Shown: in pieces, positions 18,471 through 26,782 of the stretch
Layout: the number at the start of each line of letters is the position of its first letter
Position numbering within the stretch: the first letter of the stretch is position 1
Source of the DNA: Pseudomonadota bacterium
Lineage (GTDB): Bacteria; Pseudomonadota; Alphaproteobacteria; Sphingomonadales; Sphingomonadaceae
Direction of reading: 5' to 3'
DNA length: 64,000 nt
NCBI GenBank assembly: GCA_023400405.1
Contig: JAEXFD010000007.1
Coordinates: forward strand, 1-64,000
The notes under the pieces: model-generated
The model's input: only the letters and a program-made list of their open reading frames with translations
The model's database searches: none
Told to the model about the DNA's origin: nothing
Made by a program: the position numbers and the translations under genes

Positions 18471-18496
18471 CCAGTGTTCCACATGACGTTCTGGAA
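18471..18496. promoter_or_regulatory. Possible operator between the TetR gene and the mla operon
   Basis: In the 168-base divergent region, CCAG...CTGG (18471-18474 and 18491-18494) and TTCCA...TGGAA (18477-18481 and 18492-18496) form overlapping inverted repeats just upstream of the TetR start. A TetR-family dimer could bind here. The evidence is weak. Confidence 0.3.
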
Positions 18497-18514
18497 AAAG
18501 CGGGCGGCCGCGAC

Positions 18515-19087
18515 ATGATCGATGCGAGGCAGCGCCGTACGCGCGAAGCCCTGTTCAAGGCGCTCGACCAGTTGCTCGAAGAGCGGCCGTTCCGCGAGAT
18601 CAGCGTGCGCGAACTCACCGATCGCGCCGGGATCGGCCGTCAGACCTTCTATCGCCATTTCGACGGGCTCGGCATGATGCTCGAGCGGCGGCTCGAGACC
18701 GATCTGGCCGAGCAGCGGGCGATCGTCGAACTCCCGGAAGTGCGCGCGCTTGGATTCGTCGAATGGGTGTTACGCGTGCTCGAATTCGGCTTTGCGGGCG
18801 TGGCCGAGGCGCCGCATCTCTATCGCGTGATCCTGAGCGGCGAAGCCGGCGGGGGCGCACTCGCCCGCTATCGTGACCAGATTGCGACATTCCTCGCCAT
18901 TGCCCCGCCGCGCCCGGGCGGGCCCGAGGATCGGCCGCAGGGCGAACTGGCCGAATATGCCCAGAGCTTCTATGCCGGCGCGATCACCGCGATGCTGGTC
19001 CACTGGATCGACCAGGGCTGCCGGCCCGATGCTGCGGCGATGAGCCGGCTGTTCCTGACGCTGGTGGTCGCTGGCCGGCCCGACTGA
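18515..19087 (+). CDS. TetR/AcrR-family transcriptional regulator
   Basis: The 190-residue protein has a TetR-type DNA-binding domain at residues about 5-50, with ISVRELTDRAGIGRQTFY as the helix-turn-helix followed by RHF. A variable helical ligand-binding domain follows. It is divergent from the mla-like operon, 168 bases apart, so that operon and its own gene are natural candidate targets. The ligand is unknown. Confidence 0.88.
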   Translation: MIDARQRRTREALFKALDQLLEERPFREISVRELTDRAGIGRQTFYRHFDGLGMMLERRLETDLAEQRAIVELPEVRALGFVEWVLRVLEFGFAGVAEAPHLYRVILSGEAGGGALARYRDQIATFLAIAPPRPGGPEDRPQGELAEYAQSFYAGAITAMLVHWIDQGCRPDAAAMSRLFLTLVVAGRPD

Positions 19088-19093
19088 CCGGGT

Positions 19094-19756
19094 TCAGCGC
19101 TCCGAATAGCGCTGCTCGGCCCAGGGATCGCCGCGCACATGATAGCCGTTCGCTTCCCAGAAACCGGGCCGGTCGCGGCCGATCACCTCGATCCGTTCGA
19201 GCCATTTCGCGCTCTTCCAGAAATAGAGATGCGGCACCACCAGCCGCACCGGGCCGCCATGCGACTTGGTCAGCGGCTGGCCTTCCCAGCGATGGACGAC
19301 CAGCGCGTCCTCCGAGGCGAAGTCCGAAAGCAGCAGGTTGGTGGTATAGCCGTCATAGCTGTGGAGCATCACCGCCTCGGCCTCGTCGCGCGGCTCGACG
19401 AGGTCGAGCAGGTCGCGCGTCGATACGCCGGTCCAGCGATTGTCGTAGCGCGACCAGGTGGTGACGCAGTGGATGTCGCTCACTCGCTCCTGCTGCGGAA
19501 GCGCCTCGAAGCCCGCCCAGTCGAGCACCAGCGGGCGGGCGACCATGCCGTCGATCCGGAGCCGCCAGCGCTCGAGCGGCACTTCGGGCTGGCGTCCGAG
19601 ATCAAGCACCGGCCAATCGCGCACGAGGTGCTGGCCAGGCGGCAGCCGCTCCTCGCCGCTGCGTGCGACGCGGCCGGTGAGGAAACGCCCCTGCTCGGCC
19701 CAGGCGCGCTTGGAGCGGGTGAGCTTGCTGTCTTCGGGCGGGAGGTCTTCGGCCAT
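19094..19756 (-). CDS. Sulfite-oxidase-like molybdopterin oxidoreductase (YedY/MsrP-related)
   Basis: The 220-residue protein carries the oxidoreductase molybdopterin-binding domain. Visible features are RLRIDGMVARPLVLDWAGF, the cofactor-ligating cysteine in SDIHCVTTWSRYDN, and the late GGPVRLVVPHLYFWKSAKW. No Tat signal or membrane partner is seen, so unlike MsrP it is probably cytoplasmic. The substrate is unknown. It depends on molybdopterin, in line with moaB, mobA and fdhD elsewhere in the window. Confidence 0.83.
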   Translation of the reverse strand: MAEDLPPEDSKLTRSKRAWAEQGRFLTGRVARSGEERLPPGQHLVRDWPVLDLGRQPEVPLERWRLRIDGMVARPLVLDWAGFEALPQQERVSDIHCVTTWSRYDNRWTGVSTRDLLDLVEPRDEAEAVMLHSYDGYTTNLLLSDFASEDALVVHRWEGQPLTKSHGGPVRLVVPHLYFWKSAKWLERIEVIGRDRPGFWEANGYHVRGDPWAEQRYSER

Positions 19757-19810
19757 GGCAGGTCCCCGGCGGCGGTTCAGCCGCAGGTTAGCGTAGGCGG
19801 ATGCGCAGGG

Positions 19811-20041
19811 CTACTTCTTGCCGCCGCGCCAATAGAGGAGACCCGCCACGATCGCCGCCGAGCCGACGCCGATCGCGGCGCCCAGGCCGATCTGGCCGGC
19901 ATCGGGCTTCCAGCGCTTCTTCGCCTCGGCGATTTCCTTGGCGACCTGGATCGCCTCGCCGCCTTCATCATGATCGTGCGGCGCCTCCTGGATCGGATAG
20001 GTCGATTGGGCTTGCTCGGGGACGGGCGGCTTCTTGCTCAT
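19811..20041 (-). CDS. Small protein with C-terminal membrane helix, unknown function
   Basis: A 76-residue protein. A polar N-terminal half with a DHDEGGE acidic patch is followed by a Gly/Ala-rich membrane segment (IGLGAAIGVGSAAIVAGLLYW) and RGGKK. The topology fits a tail-anchored or single-span inner-membrane protein. I do not recognise the family. It follows 85 bases before the divergent aminotransferase gene. Confidence 0.6.
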   Translation of the reverse strand: MSKKPPVPEQAQSTYPIQEAPHDHDEGGEAIQVAKEIAEAKKRWKPDAGQIGLGAAIGVGSAAIVAGLLYWRGGKK

Positions 20042-20125
20042 GCGTATTCCTTATCGGCCGGAACCTGAACGAGCGGCTAATGCGGCGGTTGCAGGCAACA
20101 ATGCAAGCGCCCACAAGGCGGCGCC

Positions 20126-21283
20126 ATGAACCCGCTTTATGCCCGGATGGGCACGACCATCTTCGAAGCGATGTCCGCGCGCGCCCGGGCGACGGGGGCG
20201 ATCAATCTCGGCCAGGGCTTCGCGGACGGCCGCGGGCCGGAGCCGGTGCTCGAAGTCGCGGCACGCGCGCTGATCGAAAAATCGAATCAATATCCGCCGA
20301 TGCCGGGTCTGCCGGAACTGCGCCAGGCAGTCGCCGATCACTATCTGCGCCATCAGGCGCTCAACCTGTCGGCCGAGGAAGTGATCGTCACCTCGGGGGC
20401 GACCGAGGCGTTGGCCGCGGCAATCCTCGCAAGCGTGAGTCCCGGCGACGAAGTGATCTGCTTCCAGCCGCTTTACGACGCCTATGTGCCATTGATTCGC
20501 CAGGCGGGTGGCGTGCCGAAGTTCGTCCGGCTCGAGCCCCCCGAATGGAAGATCGACAAGGCCGCGCTCGAAGCGGCACTCTCGCCGCGTACCCGTGTGC
20601 TGCTGCTCAACAATCCGCTCAATCCCGCCGCGACGATGTCGAGCGCGGAGGAATTGGCGATGCTCGCCGATTTCTGCGTTGCGCACGACCTGATCGCGAT
20701 CTGCGACGAAGTCTGGGAGCATGTCACCTTCGACGGGGCGCGCCACTTGCCGCTGATCGGCTTTGCGGGGATGCGCGAGCGGACGGTGAAGATCGGCAGC
20801 GCCGGCAAGATCTTCGCGCTGACGGGGTTCAAGGTCGGCTGGATCTGCGCCGACCCCGCCCTGTCGCGCCCGATCGCCAAGGCGCATCAGTTCCTCACCT
20901 TCACCACGCCGCCGAACTTGCAATGGGGCGTTTCCGAGGGGCTGGCGAGCCAGGACGGCTGGGTGCAGCAGGCACGCCAGCGCTTCCAGGCGGGGCGCGA
21001 CCGGCTGCGCGCGGGGCTGGAGCGCGCCGGCTTTGCCGTGCTGCCGAGTGCGGCGACCTATTTCCTCTCGGTCGATCTCGCCGCCTCGGGCGTGACGCTG
21101 GGCGATGTCGCCTTTGCCGACCGGCTGATCGACGAGGCCGGCGTTGCCTCGATCCCGGTCTCCGCCTTCTATGCCGAGGACGCGGTGACCAGCGTGCTGC
21201 GCTTCTGCTTCGTCAAGGACGATGCGACGCTGGATGCGGCGATTGAACGGATCGCCGCGGCTCGCGACCGGCTCATCGGCTGA
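20126..21283 (+). CDS. PLP-dependent aminotransferase (class I/II), candidate KMTB/methionine aminotransferase
   Basis: The 385-residue fold type I aminotransferase shows INLGQGFADG, the PLP-contacting NNPLNPAA and CDEVWEHVTF, and the Schiff-base lysine within SAGKIFALTGFKVGW. It is close to the YbdL/kynurenine-aminotransferase-like group, several of which use methionine. The methionine salvage genes mtnBDCA lie just downstream on the other strand and lack their own transaminase. I therefore infer it may perform the last step, KMTB to methionine. Other amino-acid substrates remain possible. Confidence 0.85.
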   Translation: MNPLYARMGTTIFEAMSARARATGAINLGQGFADGRGPEPVLEVAARALIEKSNQYPPMPGLPELRQAVADHYLRHQALNLSAEEVIVTSGATEALAAAILASVSPGDEVICFQPLYDAYVPLIRQAGGVPKFVRLEPPEWKIDKAALEAALSPRTRVLLLNNPLNPAATMSSAEELAMLADFCVAHDLIAICDEVWEHVTFDGARHLPLIGFAGMRERTVKIGSAGKIFALTGFKVGWICADPALSRPIAKAHQFLTFTTPPNLQWGVSEGLASQDGWVQQARQRFQAGRDRLRAGLERAGFAVLPSAATYFLSVDLAASGVTLGDVAFADRLIDEAGVASIPVSAFYAEDAVTSVLRFCFVKDDATLDAAIERIAAARDRLIG

Positions 21284-21390
21284 GATCGGCGTTTCGTCGT
21301 CTCCAGCGCTCGCTTCATCGACGCACGGGCAACTTGCATCAAATCCGGCACGTTCGCGGCGCCGCGGGATTTGAACAGTGGAGTTGTACC

Positions 21391-22071
21391 ATGCGTAACA
21401 TGAAATTGCTGATGCGGAGCGCGGCGGTGGCTGCGATCCTGGTCGCCACCCCCTCGCTGGCGCAGAGCCGGATCGATCGGGCGCGGACCGCGGTCGCCGA
21501 AGCGACCGCCAAGGTCGAAGCGGCACAGACCGCCGGCGCCGAGACCTATGCCAAGGATTCGATGGCGCGGGCGCAGGAAGCATTGCGCGTCGCCCAGGAC
21601 CAGCTGGCGCGCGACCACCGCGATTCGACGATCAACGAGGCGCGCCGCGCGTCGGGCCTCGCCGACCAGGCGCTGGCCGAAGCCGAGAGCAAGAAGAACG
21701 CGGAGGTCGCCGCCGAGCGCGACGCGCGGCTGAACGCCGAGGCTGCGGCCAACAATGCAGCGACGACCGCCGCGGTGGAGAGCGAGCAGCGCGCCCAGGC
21801 CGAAGCCGCGGCAGCCGCGGCAAGCGCCCAGGCGCAGCAGGCCCAGCAGGCGGCGGCTTCGGCTGCGGCCGATGCAGCGGCAGTGCGCGCGGCGGCGGCG
21901 ACTCCGGCAACCACGACGGTGACGGTCGACAAGACCACCACCAGCCAGCCGGCGCGCACCTATTCGCGCACCGTGAAGAAGGCGCCGGTGCGCCGCACCA
22001 CCACCAAGGTGACGACGCCGACCAGCACCTCGACCACCACGACGACGACCGTAAAGACCGAGCCGCGCTAA
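21391..22071 (+). CDS. DUF4398-like secreted Ala-rich coiled-coil protein
   Basis: The ATG at 21391 (after GTGGAG) gives a signal peptide ending ATPSLAQ and a 226-residue product. Residues about 27-175 form a continuous Ala/Glu/Gln-rich helix (RAQEALRVAQDQLARDHRD, then runs of EAAAAAASAQ). The tail is a Thr-rich disordered stretch (TSTSTTTTTTVKTEPR). The charged heptad-like region resembles DUF4398/OmpA-linked periplasmic proteins of unknown role. Its TAA touches the 152-base palindromic element. Confidence 0.65.
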   Translation: MRNMKLLMRSAAVAAILVATPSLAQSRIDRARTAVAEATAKVEAAQTAGAETYAKDSMARAQEALRVAQDQLARDHRDSTINEARRASGLADQALAEAESKKNAEVAAERDARLNAEAAANNAATTAAVESEQRAQAEAAAAAASAQAQQAQQAAASAAADAAAVRAAAATPATTTVTVDKTTTSQPARTYSRTVKKAPVRRTTTKVTTPTSTSTTTTTTVKTEPR

Positions 22072-22223
22072 GGGCCTGTTTGGAAATTCGCGGAAATGCG
22101 AATTTCCAGGCGGTACCGGCCCGCTCCCCCACCCGGCCACCCATAGAATACTGCTGTTGGGTGGCCGGGGGGGAGCGGGCCGGTACCGCGAACGCGCCGA
22201 AAGGTGCGTTTCCGAACAGGCTC
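22072..22223. repeat. 152-base palindromic MITE-like element between convergent genes
   Basis: The ends form imperfect inverted repeats: GGGCCTGTTTGGAAAT on the left, and GAGCCTGTTCGGAAAC on the right when complemented. Inside is a nearly perfect long stem, 22110-22143 against 22158-22189, which differs only by two extra bases on the left and has a 14-base loop. A further perfect 10-base hairpin lies at 22081-22108. The element fits exactly between the TAA of the DUF4398-like gene and the TGA of mtnA. It contains no coding sequence. It can act as a bidirectional terminator and may be a non-autonomous transposon relic. Confidence 0.75.
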
Positions 22224-23270
22224 TCAGATCCGATCGAGCACCCCGCGCTCGGTGATGTAGCCCGTCACCAGCCGCGCCGGGGTGACATCGAACGCCGGAT
22301 TGGCGGCGGGGGAATCGGTGACGCGCACCGTTTCGATTTCCCCGTCGCCGGCCGGCCCTGTCAGGCGAGTCAGTTCCTCGGCGCTGCGTTCCTCAATCGG
22401 GATGTCGGCGCCGCTTTCGGTGCTCGGATCGAACGTCGTGTAAGGCAGCGCGACATAGAAGGGCACGTTGTTGTCGTGCGCTGCCAGCGCCTTCAGATAG
22501 GTGCCGATCTTGTTGCAGACATCGCCGTTGCGGGTGACGCGATCGGTGCCGACGACCACGGCATCCACCTGCCCCTTCATCATCAGCAGCCCCCCGGCAT
22601 TGTCGGCGATCACCGTGTGCGGGACGCCGTGATTGCGCAGCTCGAAGGCGGTTAGCAGCGCCCCCTGGTTGCGCGGCCGCGTCTCGTCGACCCAGACATG
22701 CACCGAAATGCCGGCATCGTGCGCGAGATAGATCGGCGCGGTTGCGGTGCCGTAATCGACCGTGGCGAGCCAACCGGCATTGCAATGGGTCAGGATGTTG
22801 AGCGGCCGATCCGGGTTCCTCGCATGGAGGTCGCGGAACAGCGCCAGGCCATGTTCGCCGATCGCACGACAGAGATCGGCATCCTCGTCGCAGATTTCGT
22901 CGGCGCGGAGGAAGGCGGCGTCGGCGCGTTCGCCGTCGGGCAGATCGGCCACCGCCGCGCGCACCGCGTCGAGCGCCCAGCGCAGGTTGATCGCAGTGGG
23001 GCGAGTCGCGAGCAGCTTCTCATAGGCGGCGGCCAGAGCCGCGTCGCTCGGGTCCACCGCCAGCGCCATGGCGAGGCCGTAAGCGGCGGTGGCGCCGATC
23101 ATCGGCGCGCCGCGCGTCCACATCTCGCGGATCGCCACCGCCGCGGCATCGACATCGCGCAATTCGACCCAGCGCACTTCCCAAGGGAGCTTGCGCTGAT
23201 CGAGGATACAGACGCCCTTGCCGTCTTCGGTGCGGCGGATCGATCGGGTCGGCTGGCCTTCGAGGATCAT
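22224..23270 (-). CDS. mtnA: S-methyl-5-thioribose-1-phosphate isomerase
   Basis: Converts methylthioribose-1-phosphate to methylthioribulose-1-phosphate in the methionine salvage pathway. The 348-residue protein has [14 protein letters not shown], the catalytic cysteine in [12 protein letters not shown], the catalytic aspartate in [11 protein letters not shown], and [18 protein letters not shown]. The ATG overlaps the mtnC stop. It is the last gene of mtnB-mtnD-mtnC-mtnA on this strand. Confidence 0.95.
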   Translation of the reverse strand: MILEGQPTRSIRRTEDGKGVCILDQRKLPWEVRWVELRDVDAAAVAIREMWTRGAPMIGATAAYGLAMALAVDPSDAALAAAYEKLLATRPTAINLRWALDAVRAAVADLPDGERADAAFLRADEICDEDADLCRAIGEHGLALFRDLHARNPDRPLNILTHCNAGWLATVDYGTATAPIYLAHDAGISVHVWVDETRPRNQGALLTAFELRNHGVPHTVIADNAGGLLMMKGQVDAVVVGTDRVTRNGDVCNKIGTYLKALAAHDNNVPFYVALPYTTFDPSTESGADIPIEERSAEELTRLTGPAGDGEIETVRVTDSPAANPAFDVTPARLVTGYITERGVLDRI

Positions 23271-23899
23271 GGCCGCACCTCCGCCAGGCTTTGGACGTCT
23301 CCCGCCGCGCCATCGCGATCGATGAGCAGCGCCTGCAAGCCCGCTGCCTTGGCGGCATCGGTTTCCGCCGAGACGTCCGAGACGAACAGGATGTCTCCAG
23401 GCGCGAGGCCCAGCGTGGCGGCGATCTTCGCATAGCTGCCGGGCTCGCGCTTGGGGCCGGTGGTGGTGTCGAAATGGCCCGCGAGCAGCGGCGTCAGGTC
23501 CCCGGCGATCGAACGGCCGAAGATCAGCTTCTGCGCCGCGATCGAGCCGGAGGAATAGATGTGCGCCGGGATGCCCGCCGCCGCCCAGCGGCGCAGCGCT
23601 TCGGGCGTATCGGGATAGACATGCCCCTTGAGCGTACCGTCGGCATAGCCTTGGGCCCAGATCAGCCCTTGCAGCGTCTTGAGCGGCGTCGCCTTGCGGT
23701 CCTCGTCGATCCATTCGATCAGCGTCGCGACCGGATCGTCGCCCGGCACTTCCGCCAGGATCGGCGCGGCGACGTCCGGGTTCGCCGCGACGAACCCCGC
23801 CAGATGCTTGCGCGCATAGGGGAACAGCTCGTCGGCGACGAAGCTTATGCTGCTCGTCGTGCCTTCGATGTCGAGCAGGATTGCCTTGGGACGGGTCAC
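23267..23899 (-). CDS. mtnC: Acireductone synthase (enolase-phosphatase)
   Basis: A GTG at 23899 overlaps the stop of mtnD (GTGA) and gives 210 residues. The HAD-type nucleophile motif [14 protein letters not shown] is close to the start, and [16 protein letters not shown] carries the later HAD motif. The bifunctional enzyme enolises and dephosphorylates 2,3-diketo-5-methylthiopentyl-1-phosphate to acireductone. Confidence 0.94.
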   Translation of the reverse strand: MTRPKAILLDIEGTTSSISFVADELFPYARKHLAGFVAANPDVAAPILAEVPGDDPVATLIEWIDEDRKATPLKTLQGLIWAQGYADGTLKGHVYPDTPEALRRWAAAGIPAHIYSSGSIAAQKLIFGRSIAGDLTPLLAGHFDTTTGPKREPGSYAKIAATLGLAPGDILFVSDVSAETDAAKAAGLQALLIDRDGAAGDVQSLAEVRP

Positions 23900-24444
23900 G
23901 CGGTGGCCGGCTCGTGGCGCGGGAAGCGATCGGCGATGGCGTCGCCGGTGAAGTTCGCCACCCAGCCATCGGGATTGGTGAACAGCCGGATCGCGGTGAA
24001 GCGCGGGTTCGGTCCCATGTCGAACCAGTGGCGCGTGCCGGCGGGCACCGAAATGAGGTCCCCTTGCTCGCACAGCACCGCATAGACCTTGTCGCCCGCG
24101 CGCAGCGTGAACAGCCCCTCGCCTTCAACGAAGAAGCGCACTTCGTCCTCCGAATGGCGGTGCTCGGAAAGAAATTTGGCGCGCAGCGCCGCCTTTTCAG
24201 GGTGGTCGTGCGCCATCCGGATCACGTCGACCGCGCGATAGCCCTGCTCGCCCTTCAGCCGCTTCACTTCGGGCGCGAAGGCGGAGAGCACGGCGTCCTG
24301 GTCTGCATCGGCGGGGATCGGGCGCGACGGCCATTGCTCGAAGCGCACGCCGAGCGCGGCCAGCGCCGCGGCGATCGCGGCGGGATCGCGGCTGTCCAGC
24401 TCGGGCGCGCCGCCTGCCTCGTCGAAGATCCGCAAGTGAGTCAT
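23896..24444 (-). CDS. mtnD: Acireductone dioxygenase
   Basis: The 182-residue cupin enzyme oxidises acireductone to KMTB (iron form) or to methylthiopropionate and CO (nickel form). The metal-binding set is visible in [17 protein letters not shown] and the later GTRHWFDMG. The start at 24444 is chosen because its ATG overlaps the mtnB stop (ATGA); an ATG nine bases upstream is possible. Confidence 0.94.
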   Translation of the reverse strand: MTHLRIFDEAGGAPELDSRDPAAIAAALAALGVRFEQWPSRPIPADADQDAVLSAFAPEVKRLKGEQGYRAVDVIRMAHDHPEKAALRAKFLSEHRHSEDEVRFFVEGEGLFTLRAGDKVYAVLCEQGDLISVPAGTRHWFDMGPNPRFTAIRLFTNPDGWVANFTGDAIADRFPRHEPATA

Positions 24445-25058
24445 CGCGTCCATGCCCTTTCGGCCAGTTCGGCGGCGATCAGCCATTCGGTGCCTTCGAG
24501 CACGCGTTCGGCCTCGTCCAGATCCTTGCCCCAGGCATAGAGCCCGTGGCTGCGAATGAGATAGGCCGGCGCGGTGCCGGGTGCCAGCAGCGCGGGCGCC
24601 GCCGCCGCTTCGATCACTGCCATGTCCTGGCTGTTGTCGACGATCGGGAGGCGAATCTCCGCCTCGTGCGTGGCATTGCCGGGAAAGACCTTGAGCATCT
24701 CGTGCCCGCGGAACACCCATTCGTGCGCATCGGGAAAGGCGCGGCTCAATCCGACGGCTTCGGGCGAATGGCCGTGGAGGACAGCGCCCGCTTCCGGGAA
24801 CAGGCGATACAGCGCCATGTGCAGCGCGGTCTCGGCCGAGGGCTTGCCGGGCGTGAGCCCCCTGCCCTCGCCATCCACCCGCATCAACCCTTCGGGGGCG
24901 AGGCGGCCCTTGTGCCAGCCGGACACCGTCACGGCGAAGCTGCCGTCGTCGAGCCGGGCCGAATAATTGCCGGCCGTGGCGGGCGCCCAGCCGCGCGAAT
25001 CGAGCCGGCGGCCGATTTCGATCAGTGCGGCCGTCGCGGCTTCGAAGGACAGGGTCAT
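24441..25058 (-). CDS. mtnB: Methylthioribulose-1-phosphate dehydratase
   Basis: A class II aldolase-like zinc enzyme of 205 residues. It shows WAPATAGNYSARLDDG near the N-terminus, HGHSPEAVG and SHGLYAWGKDLDEAE, which contain zinc-ligand histidines. It dehydrates methylthioribulose-1-phosphate to the diketone used by MtnC. The start at 25058 (MTLSFEAA) is a choice; an in-frame ATG at 25070 adds four residues, and neither has a clear ribosome binding site. Confidence 0.92.
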   Translation of the reverse strand: MTLSFEAATAALIEIGRRLDSRGWAPATAGNYSARLDDGSFAVTVSGWHKGRLAPEGLMRVDGEGRGLTPGKPSAETALHMALYRLFPEAGAVLHGHSPEAVGLSRAFPDAHEWVFRGHEMLKVFPGNATHEAEIRLPIVDNSQDMAVIEAAAAPALLAPGTAPAYLIRSHGLYAWGKDLDEAERVLEGTEWLIAAELAERAWTR

Positions 25059-25101
25059 GCCGCGCGCCATAGCCGATCGCGCGGCGGGCAGGCAGATGGA
25101 A

Positions 25102-25824
25102 TTACTGCGCGCCGGCCGGAATCGGCTGGACGATCTCGCGCGCCGGCCCGGCAACCCAGCTCGCCGGCTGCGACGCAGGCGCCTCGGCCGGCGCCGGGCC
25201 CGACATCGTCACCACGTCGAACGCCTGCCCGCCCAGGTCGCGCGTGTCCGCGACCAGAGTCGGCGCCGGGGGGCCATAGATGTCGAACTCGGGATCGCTC
25301 ACCGGCACTTCCACCACCGAGACCGATCCGCCCATCGCGGTCAACTCGTAGAGCTGCTTGGCGAAGGCGGCGGGGAAGCGGATGCAGCCGTGCGACGCGC
25401 GATAGCCGGGCAAGTGCCCCGCGTGCATCGCGATCCCGTCCCAGGTCAGCCGCTGCATCCACGGCATCGGCGCGTTCGAATAGAGGTTCGAGCGGTGGAA
25501 GGGCTTCTTCTCGAGGATGGTATAGTCGCCCGGTGGCGTGTCGCGACCATCCGATCCGGTGGAGACAGTGCTCGCGCCGACCAGCTTGCCGCCGCGATAC
25601 ACATAGGCGCGCTGGTCCGGGATGCTCACCACCACCGAAACCGGCGTCCGCGGACCCAGGCTGGCGCGGATCATCTCGGGCTGCTCGTACCAGGCGAACC
25701 GGCCGTTGCGCAGGCTCGACGGCGACGGCGCCGCGGCCTCCGCCCCGTCGATCTGTGCCCGCGCTGGCAGGACCGCGACGACGGGGGTCAACAAGGCAAG
25801 GATCACGGCCAGGCCGAAGCGCAT
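25102..25824 (-). CDS. L,D-transpeptidase (YkuD family)
   Basis: The 240-residue exported enzyme has a signal peptide ending near LPARAQ, the YkuD domain and the catalytic motif HAGHLPGYRASHGCIRFP with its nucleophilic Cys. It forms or edits 3-3 cross-links, or attaches proteins to peptidoglycan. The start at 25824 has GGAGA nine bases upstream, which suits better than the ATG at 25833. The C-terminal 60 residues are Pro/Ala-rich. It is divergent from a second YkuD-type gene. Confidence 0.88.
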   Translation of the reverse strand: MRFGLAVILALLTPVVAVLPARAQIDGAEAAAPSPSSLRNGRFAWYEQPEMIRASLGPRTPVSVVVSIPDQRAYVYRGGKLVGASTVSTGSDGRDTPPGDYTILEKKPFHRSNLYSNAPMPWMQRLTWDGIAMHAGHLPGYRASHGCIRFPAAFAKQLYELTAMGGSVSVVEVPVSDPEFDIYGPPAPTLVADTRDLGGQAFDVVTMSGPAPAEAPASQPASWVAGPAREIVQPIPAGAQ

Positions 25825-26067
25825 CGACAACATTCTCCGAAACAGCCCCGACCGAATGGCCTGGCCGATTCCTTAAACAACATTAACCCGATTTGGTCGC
25901 ATCGCCGAATCGGTCGGCACGTCCCGAAAATGGGCGATCGTGCGCCCGAGATCGGCGAACTGCGCCGCGCGTGCGGCGAGCCGCGCAACTTTGGGCAGAT
26001 GTTGCCCCACTTGCTTACCATCTTTGAGATATAAGATTCTCCAAGGGGCAGAGCAGCGGACCCATAG
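25825..26067. other. Divergent promoter region between two L,D-transpeptidase genes
   Basis: About 240 bases without a gene. The right part is locally AT-richer (CATCTTTGAGATATAAGATTC near 26018-26040) and probably holds the promoter of the + strand gene. No clear operator or hairpin is seen. Confidence 0.4.
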
Positions 26068-26778
26068 ATGAACGGTTTGAACACGATCCAGTCGCGTCGT
26101 GGCTTGTTGAAGTCGGCGCTTGTCATGGCGGGCGGTGCAGCGGTTTCGGCCTGCGCCTCGCGCACCATCGAAACGGCGATGGCGCCGGGGCCGGTGCCGG
26201 TCCCCACGCCGGTCCCCGCCATTCCCACCGCGCCTGCCGTCGCCGCCAAGGCGCCGAGCGTGCCGCTGGGCGTACGGCCCGAGCTGTTCCACAAGGCGCT
26301 CGCCGCGCTCAATCGGCATTCGATGCGGATCCCGTCGCATGACCGGATCGCGATCGCCGATTTCTCGCTGCCCTCGCACCGGCAGCGTTTCTTCCTCGTC
26401 AATCTCGGCACCGGCCAGGCCGAGCCGATGCTGGTCGCGCATGGCATCGGGTCCGATCCCGCGCATACCGGCCTGCTCCAGCGCTTCTCGAACGAAGTGA
26501 ATTCGGAAGCGACCTGCGAGGGAGCGTTCCTTACCGCCGATTATTATGTCGGCAAGAACGGCGATTCGCAGCGCCTCTATGGCCTCGATCCGACCAACAA
26601 CAATGCGCTCGATCGCGCGATCGTCGTCCATTCGGCCTGGTATGCCAATGCCGACATGATCGCCAAGAACGGCAAGCTCGGCCGCAGCCAGGGCTGTTTC
26701 GCCGTCGGCGAGACCGATCTCGCGCGGGTGTTCGAGCGGCTCGGCCCGGGCCGGATGATTTACGCGACCAAGGCCTAA
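26068..26778 (+). CDS. Murein L,D-transpeptidase catalytic-domain protein (YkuD_2 type)
   Basis: The 236-residue protein has an exported N-terminus with SRRGLLKSALVMAGGAAVSAC, which could be read by Tat or as a lipoprotein signal. A Pro-rich linker (PVPVPTPVPAIPTAP) leads to a YkuD_2 domain ending with HSAWYANADMIAKNG and the active-site-like LGRSQGCFAVGE. It probably acts on peptidoglycan. It is divergent from a canonical L,D-transpeptidase, which points to a shared cell-wall task. Confidence 0.8.
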   Translation: MNGLNTIQSRRGLLKSALVMAGGAAVSACASRTIETAMAPGPVPVPTPVPAIPTAPAVAAKAPSVPLGVRPELFHKALAALNRHSMRIPSHDRIAIADFSLPSHRQRFFLVNLGTGQAEPMLVAHGIGSDPAHTGLLQRFSNEVNSEATCEGAFLTADYYVGKNGDSQRLYGLDPTNNNALDRAIVVHSAWYANADMIAKNGKLGRSQGCFAVGETDLARVFERLGPGRMIYATKA

Positions 26779-26782
26779 GCGT

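Noticed and set aside
18476..18491. GTTC-N8-GTTC upstream of the TetR gene, resembling a LexA box
   Set aside because: The spacing is eight, not seven, and alphaproteobacterial LexA is strict about spacing. It is better read as part of a possible TetR operator.
22069..22226. Target-site duplication TAA/TCA flanking the 152-base element
   Set aside because: The two triplets are not identical and are also the stop codons of the flanking genes, so they are no proof of transposition.
25059..25101. A SAM-responsive riboswitch upstream of the mtn operon
   Set aside because: Only about 43 bases separate mtnB from the next gene on the same strand, too short for known SAM riboswitch classes, and no matching pattern is seen.
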